Of a stretch of 7,819 nucleotides of DNA, positions 5,461-7,819 are shown one piece after another. This DNA is from Deltaproteobacteria bacterium. Its GTDB lineage: Bacteria; Desulfobacterota; Desulfobacteria; Desulfobacterales; ETH-SRB1. Where the stretch lies: assembly GCA_030611115.1 (NCBI GenBank), contig JAUWQK010000060.1, forward strand, positions 1 to 7,819, read 5' to 3'. The notes beneath the pieces are model-generated. The model was not told the origin of the DNA and searched no databases. It saw only the letters and a program-made list of their open reading frames with translations. Numbering within the stretch: position 1 is the stretch's first letter; each line of letters opens with the position of its first letter. The translations under genes and the position numbers were made by a program.

Positions 5461-5739
5461 TTATCTATTGCTTCTCTTGGATGCCTTTAATGGATTAAGT
5501 TTTGCTTTTGTACCATTTGATGCTGCGGAAACATGAGAAGCAAAGTTACAGTCCCCATTTTTCCATTTTAAAGATGGAGCCGGAGATACAGTACAGTACC
5601 ATCCGGATGAAAATTCAGCGCTGCGGCTACAGCCTTTACATTTCTCATCGATCTCATGGCAAATTCCGCCATTGTAATTACATCCCTTTGCAGTCATAAA
5701 TGGGCAATTCATGCCTTCTCTAACAGTTGAACAAACCAA
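5461..5739 (-). CDS. PxxKW family cysteine-rich protein
   Basis: A 92-residue protein with eight cysteines (3, 12, 20, 27, 34, 37, 49, 64), including CPFMTAKGC, CHEIDEKCKGC and GWYC, followed by PSLKW (55-59), the motif that names the PxxKW family. The family is, to my knowledge, found mainly in sulfate-reducing Desulfobacterota; its function is not established. The cysteines suggest a metal (zinc or Fe-S) site (inference). There is no signal peptide or membrane segment; the tail (about 71-92) is Lys/Ser/Asn-rich and probably disordered. The start is TTG at 5737-5739, chosen because AGGAGG lies 8 bases upstream; an ATG at Met10 (5710-5712) has no such site and would cost Cys3. It is monocistronic: strong promoter, about 100-base leader with a terminator-like hairpin, then a 16-bp terminator after the stop. 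That leader suggests control by attenuation or a leader-derived small RNA. Confidence 0.8.
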   Translation of the reverse strand: MVCSTVREGMNCPFMTAKGCNYNGGICHEIDEKCKGCSRSAEFSSGWYCTVSPAPSLKWKNGDCNFASHVSAASNGTKAKLNPLKASKRSNR

Positions 5740-5747
5740 TTTAACCC

Positions 5748-5753
5748 CCTCCT
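5748..5753 (-). promoter_or_regulatory. Shine-Dalgarno site deciding the TTG start of the PxxKW gene
   Basis: AGGAGG on the minus strand (within AAGGAGGGGG) lies 8 bases from TTG 5737-5739. A strong site at ideal spacing outweighs the rarer start codon. Confidence 0.75.
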
Positions 5754-5778
5754 TTTTTACCTTGAACCTTATAAAATC

Positions 5779-5818
5779 AAAAAAAAAAGCCTCAGGAACA
5801 TCAAGTCCCCTCGGCTTT
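5779..5818 (-). promoter_or_regulatory. Terminator-like hairpin in the PxxKW leader (attenuator or sRNA end)
   Basis: Read on the minus strand: AAAGCC (5813-5818) pairs with GGCTTT (5786-5791). Inside, a symmetric GA/GA internal loop is followed by GGGGA pairing with TTCCT (with wobbles) around a CTTGATG loop. The stem runs into seven further T (5779-5785). It lies between the promoter and the ribosome binding site, so transcripts could end here (about 60 bases) or read through into the gene. No known riboswitch class is recognised. Confidence 0.55.
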
Positions 5819-5849
5819 CAAGAAATACTCTTCAGAAAAGCAGGCAAAA

Positions 5850-5878
5850 TATATAATCAACTAAAAATTGATTGTCAA
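5850..5878 (-). promoter_or_regulatory. Strong sigma70-type promoter of the PxxKW gene
   Basis: On the minus strand, TTGACA (5873-5878) and TATATA (5850-5855) are separated by exactly 17 bases. The start of transcription would be near 5843, giving a leader of about 100 bases before the TTG start. Confidence 0.75.
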
Positions 5879-5960
5879 CTAAAACTTGACCGTGTAAAAA
5901 TTGACAGCGCCATCGAACAGAATAATTCAAAAAGCGGTCTCCGGTGGAAAAATTTGTGAT

Positions 5961-6000
5961 TTGACCCTGGATTGTGCGCATGATATTGAAATTTTATAAT
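5961..6000 (+). promoter_or_regulatory. Candidate promoter(s) of the PLD-SNF2 gene
   Basis: Two overlapping options are visible. TTGACC (5961-5966), 17 bases, then TATTGA (5984-5989) with an extended TG at 5981-5982; or TTGTGC (5972-5977), 17 bases, then a perfect TATAAT (5995-6000). The second has the better -10, the first the better -35. Either gives a leader of about 100-115 bases containing the 6046-6074 hairpin. Confidence 0.45.
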
Positions 6001-6045
6001 TAAAATCGTCCAAGGATGAATTGCATTCTGTATGGACATTACTTA

Positions 6046-6074
6046 GTGCCTGAACGAAAACCCCGTTCAGGCAC
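6046..6074 (+). repeat. Perfect 11-bp inverted repeat in the PLD-SNF2 leader
   Basis: GTGCCTGAACG (6046-6056) is perfectly complementary to CGTTCAGGCAC (6064-6074) around an AAAACCC loop, followed by GGTTTTGGGTTTTG. It ends 20 bases before the ribosome binding site. The trailing T-runs are interrupted, so it would be at best a weak terminator; an operator, an attenuator or a dispersed palindrome are alternatives. Confidence 0.6.
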
Positions 6075-6107
6075 GGTTTTGGGTTTTGAGTTGCAGGAAA
6101 CTGTCAG

Positions 6108-7819
6108 ATGATTACCGACACAACCTTTTTTACAAATGAACCAGGCTATGCATTGCTTGATCGATTCAAAAAGACACTGAAGCATGTTCAATACTTTGAT
6201 GTATTGGTCGGATATTTCCGTACCAGCGGCTTTCATCAATTATGCGAATCTTTCGAATCCATTGACAAAATCAGAATTTTAGTCGGGTTGAATATTGATC
6301 GGAAAGCATATGACATTATTGAATCAGTGCGATCCAGGGGAGAATTTGATTTTGAATCCCACAGCAGAACAAAACACATATTCAGTGAGCAAACTGCATC
6401 CGAGATGGATGAATCTGAGGACTCTTATGAAGCTGAAATCGGCATTAGAAAATTTATAGAATTTCTTACGGCTGACTGTCTAAACAGAGAACAAGACATA
6501 GCCAACGGCGGCAATGGGAAAAAGATGGAGCTTCGCGCTTATCCCAGTGAAAATATCCATGCCAAGGTTTATATCAGCCGCTTCAAAGAAGGAGAACTGG
6601 ATTTTGGCAGGGTAATCACAGGTTCCAGCAATTTTTCCGAAAGCGGACTTGTCGCTAATAGGGAATTCAACGTTGAATTAAAGGACAAGGCTGATGTTGA
6701 TTTTGCATTAAACCAATTTGAAACGCTATGGAAAGACGGTGTAAACATCTCGCAGGAATACGTCGAAACTATCCAGAATAAAACCTGGCTCAATGACACT
6801 ATCACACCCTATCACCTCTATCTTAAAATGATCTATGAATACCTGAAGGAAGACATCAATCTTGATGAGGAAATTGATCTATACCTTCCAGAAGGCTTTA
6901 TGGAGCTGAAGTATCAAAAGCAGGCGGTCGTCTCTGCCAGGAAAATCCTGGATGCTTACAACTGTGTATTTCTAGCCGATGTTGTGGGTTTGGGTAAAAC
7001 TTATATCTCTGCGCTTTTGGCTCAACAATTGCCCGGCAGTAAACTGATAATCTGCCCGCCCGTCCTGAAGGATTACTGGGAAGAAACATTTTTTGAATTT
7101 GGGATTCAAAAATTCAGGGTAGAATCCCTTGGAAAACTTGATCAAGTAATAAAAGATGGGGCGGATAAATATGACTATATCTTCATAGATGAAGCCCACC
7201 GTTTCAGGAATGAATACACGCAAAGTTTTGAAAGCATACATCAGATATGTTTTGGCAAGAAGGTTGTCCTGGTTTCAGCCACACCGCTAAATAATACTTT
7301 TGATGATATTCTCAGCCAGTTAAAACTCTTTCAAATTCCCAAGAAATCCACCATTCCCGGAGTGCCGAACCTTGAAAAGTTTTTTAAAGGATTAGAGCAT
7401 AAACTCAAAGGCATCAATAAATCCGATTCGGCATATATGGGAATCATACAGGAAGGATCAAAGGAGATCCGTGAGAACATACTCAAATACATCATGGTTA
7501 GACGAACACGAGCCGAGGTTACCAAATATTTCGGCAATGATATTGATGAACAGGGTCTGTTTTTTCCTGAAGTTGAAGATCCGAGGCGGTTCATTTACCA
7601 GTTTGATGAAGATATAAGCACTGTTTTTAGTCAAACCATAGATTTGCTGAAAAAAATTAAATATGCTCGTTACACACCATTGCTTTACCTGAAAAAGGAA
7701 CTTCCTGAATTTGAAAAGCAAAGCCAGCGGAATGTCGGCGGCTTTATGAAGGTCATTATAGTTAAACGGCTTGAAAGCAGCTTCTATGCCTTCCGCAAGA
7801 CATTAGATCGCTTTGTTGA
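6108..7819 (+). CDS. PLD-like nuclease/SNF2 helicase fusion (3' partial)
   Basis: The frame is open from ATG 6108 to the window end: 570 codons plus two bases, with the C-terminal part missing. AGGA (6095-6098) lies 9 bases before the ATG. The N-terminal third is phospholipase-D-like: VGYFRTSGF near residue 40, then HAK (His151, Lys153) and GSSNFSESGL (172-181). The Asp of a full HxKxxxxD is not at its usual place and only one HxK half is seen, so a nuclease site would need dimerisation. From about 270 an SNF2-type helicase core follows: ADVVGLGKT (Walker A, Lys297), LIICPPVLKDYWEE (motif Ia), DEAH (361-364), SATP (390-393) and VRRTRAEV (464-471). The second RecA-like domain would lie outside the window. 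Such fusions are DNA-dependent ATPases often annotated as helicases and often encoded in restriction or defence islands (family knowledge); a defence role is an inference, as no methylase or other partner is visible. Confidence 0.88.
   Translation, partial: MITDTTFFTNEPGYALLDRFKKTLKHVQYFDVLVGYFRTSGFHQLCESFESIDKIRILVGLNIDRKAYDIIESVRSRGEFDFESHSRTKHIFSEQTASEMDESEDSYEAEIGIRKFIEFLTADCLNREQDIANGGNGKKMELRAYPSENIHAKVYISRFKEGELDFGRVITGSSNFSESGLVANREFNVELKDKADVDFALNQFETLWKDGVNISQEYVETIQNKTWLNDTITPYHLYLKMIYEYLKEDINLDEEIDLYLPEGFMELKYQKQAVVSARKILDAYNCVFLADVVGLGKTYISALLAQQLPGSKLIICPPVLKDYWEETFFEFGIQKFRVESLGKLDQVIKDGADKYDYIFIDEAHRFRNEYTQSFESIHQICFGKKVVLVSATPLNNTFDDILSQLKLFQIPKKSTIPGVPNLEKFFKGLEHKLKGINKSDSAYMGIIQEGSKEIRENILKYIMVRRTRAEVTKYFGNDIDEQGLFFPEVEDPRRFIYQFDEDISTVFSQTIDLLKKIKYARYTPLLYLKKELPEFEKQSQRNVGGFMKVIIVKRLESSFYAFRKTLDRFV

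Larger units (their letters stand above)
5740..6107. other. Divergent intergenic region, PxxKW gene / PLD-SNF2 gene
   Basis: These 368 bases separate two divergently read genes. From low to high coordinate they hold the PxxKW ribosome binding site, a leader hairpin with U-tract, a minus-strand promoter, then plus-strand promoter-like sequence, a perfect 11-bp hairpin and the ribosome binding site of the helicase gene. I see no coding sequence in it. Confidence 0.7.

Noticed and set aside
5901..5928. TTGACA at 5901-5906 as promoter of the PLD-SNF2 gene
   Set aside because: The -35 is perfect but the best -10 at acceptable spacing (TAATTC, 16 bases) matches only two consensus positions; the sites at 5961-6000 are better.
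5711..5959. Plus-strand 82-codon frame
   Set aside because: It covers the PxxKW promoter, leader and ribosome binding site and has lysine runs from A-rich regulatory DNA.
6569..7721. Several minus-strand frames of 60-90 codons
   Set aside because: They lie inside the plus-strand PLD-SNF2 reading frame, which carries clear motifs throughout; they are shadows.

Overview
The window (moderately AT-rich) reads as chromosomal DNA of an anaerobic, probably sulfate-reducing bacterium of the Desulfobacterota. The lineage is an inference. It rests on a small cysteine-rich PxxKW-type protein and on intergenic repeats (CAGGGAT-like heptads, GTAGCCGTTCACGG inverted repeats, CAGGATAACAGGATAAACA strings) of kinds I associate with that group. 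No rRNA, tRNA, CRISPR array or insertion sequence is visible.

Layout. 1-565 (+): 3' part of a ComEC-like metallo-beta-lactamase-fold protein, cut by the left edge. 566-1101: no convincing gene; it holds short orphan reading frames and an intrinsic terminator (1045-1071) just ahead of the next gene. 1102-1842 (+): truA, tRNA pseudouridine synthase. 1843-1979: tandem 8-mer and a divergent inverted repeat whose right arm supplies the clc stop codon and a possible truA terminator. 1976-3802 (-): CLC-family chloride channel/transporter with two C-terminal CBS domains. 3868-5190 (-): fold-type I PLP-dependent aminotransferase resembling the AspC/TyrB group, upstream of clc and probably co-transcribed with it. 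This gene is bracketed by two palindromic elements built of 7-base units (3814-3884 and 5225-5288), both able to form G-quadruplexes. 5461-5739 (-): PxxKW cysteine-rich protein, a well-delimited transcription unit with strong promoter, leader hairpin followed by a U-tract, strong ribosome binding site, TTG start and a 16-bp-stem terminator. 6108-7819 (+): N-terminal 570 residues of a large phospholipase-D-like/SNF2-helicase fusion, cut by the right edge and preceded by promoter-like sequence and an 11-bp hairpin.

The genes do not form one pathway. truA and clc/aminotransferase are housekeeping or metabolic. The two edge genes (MBL-fold protein and PLD-SNF2 helicase) belong to families often found in accessory or defence-type loci, but no partner gene is inside the window, so a defence role is only a hypothesis. 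The points most worth following are the PxxKW leader with its terminator-like hairpin, the paired heptad palindromes (one forming the 3' end of the aminotransferase reading frame), and the PLD-SNF2 gene with its leader hairpin.
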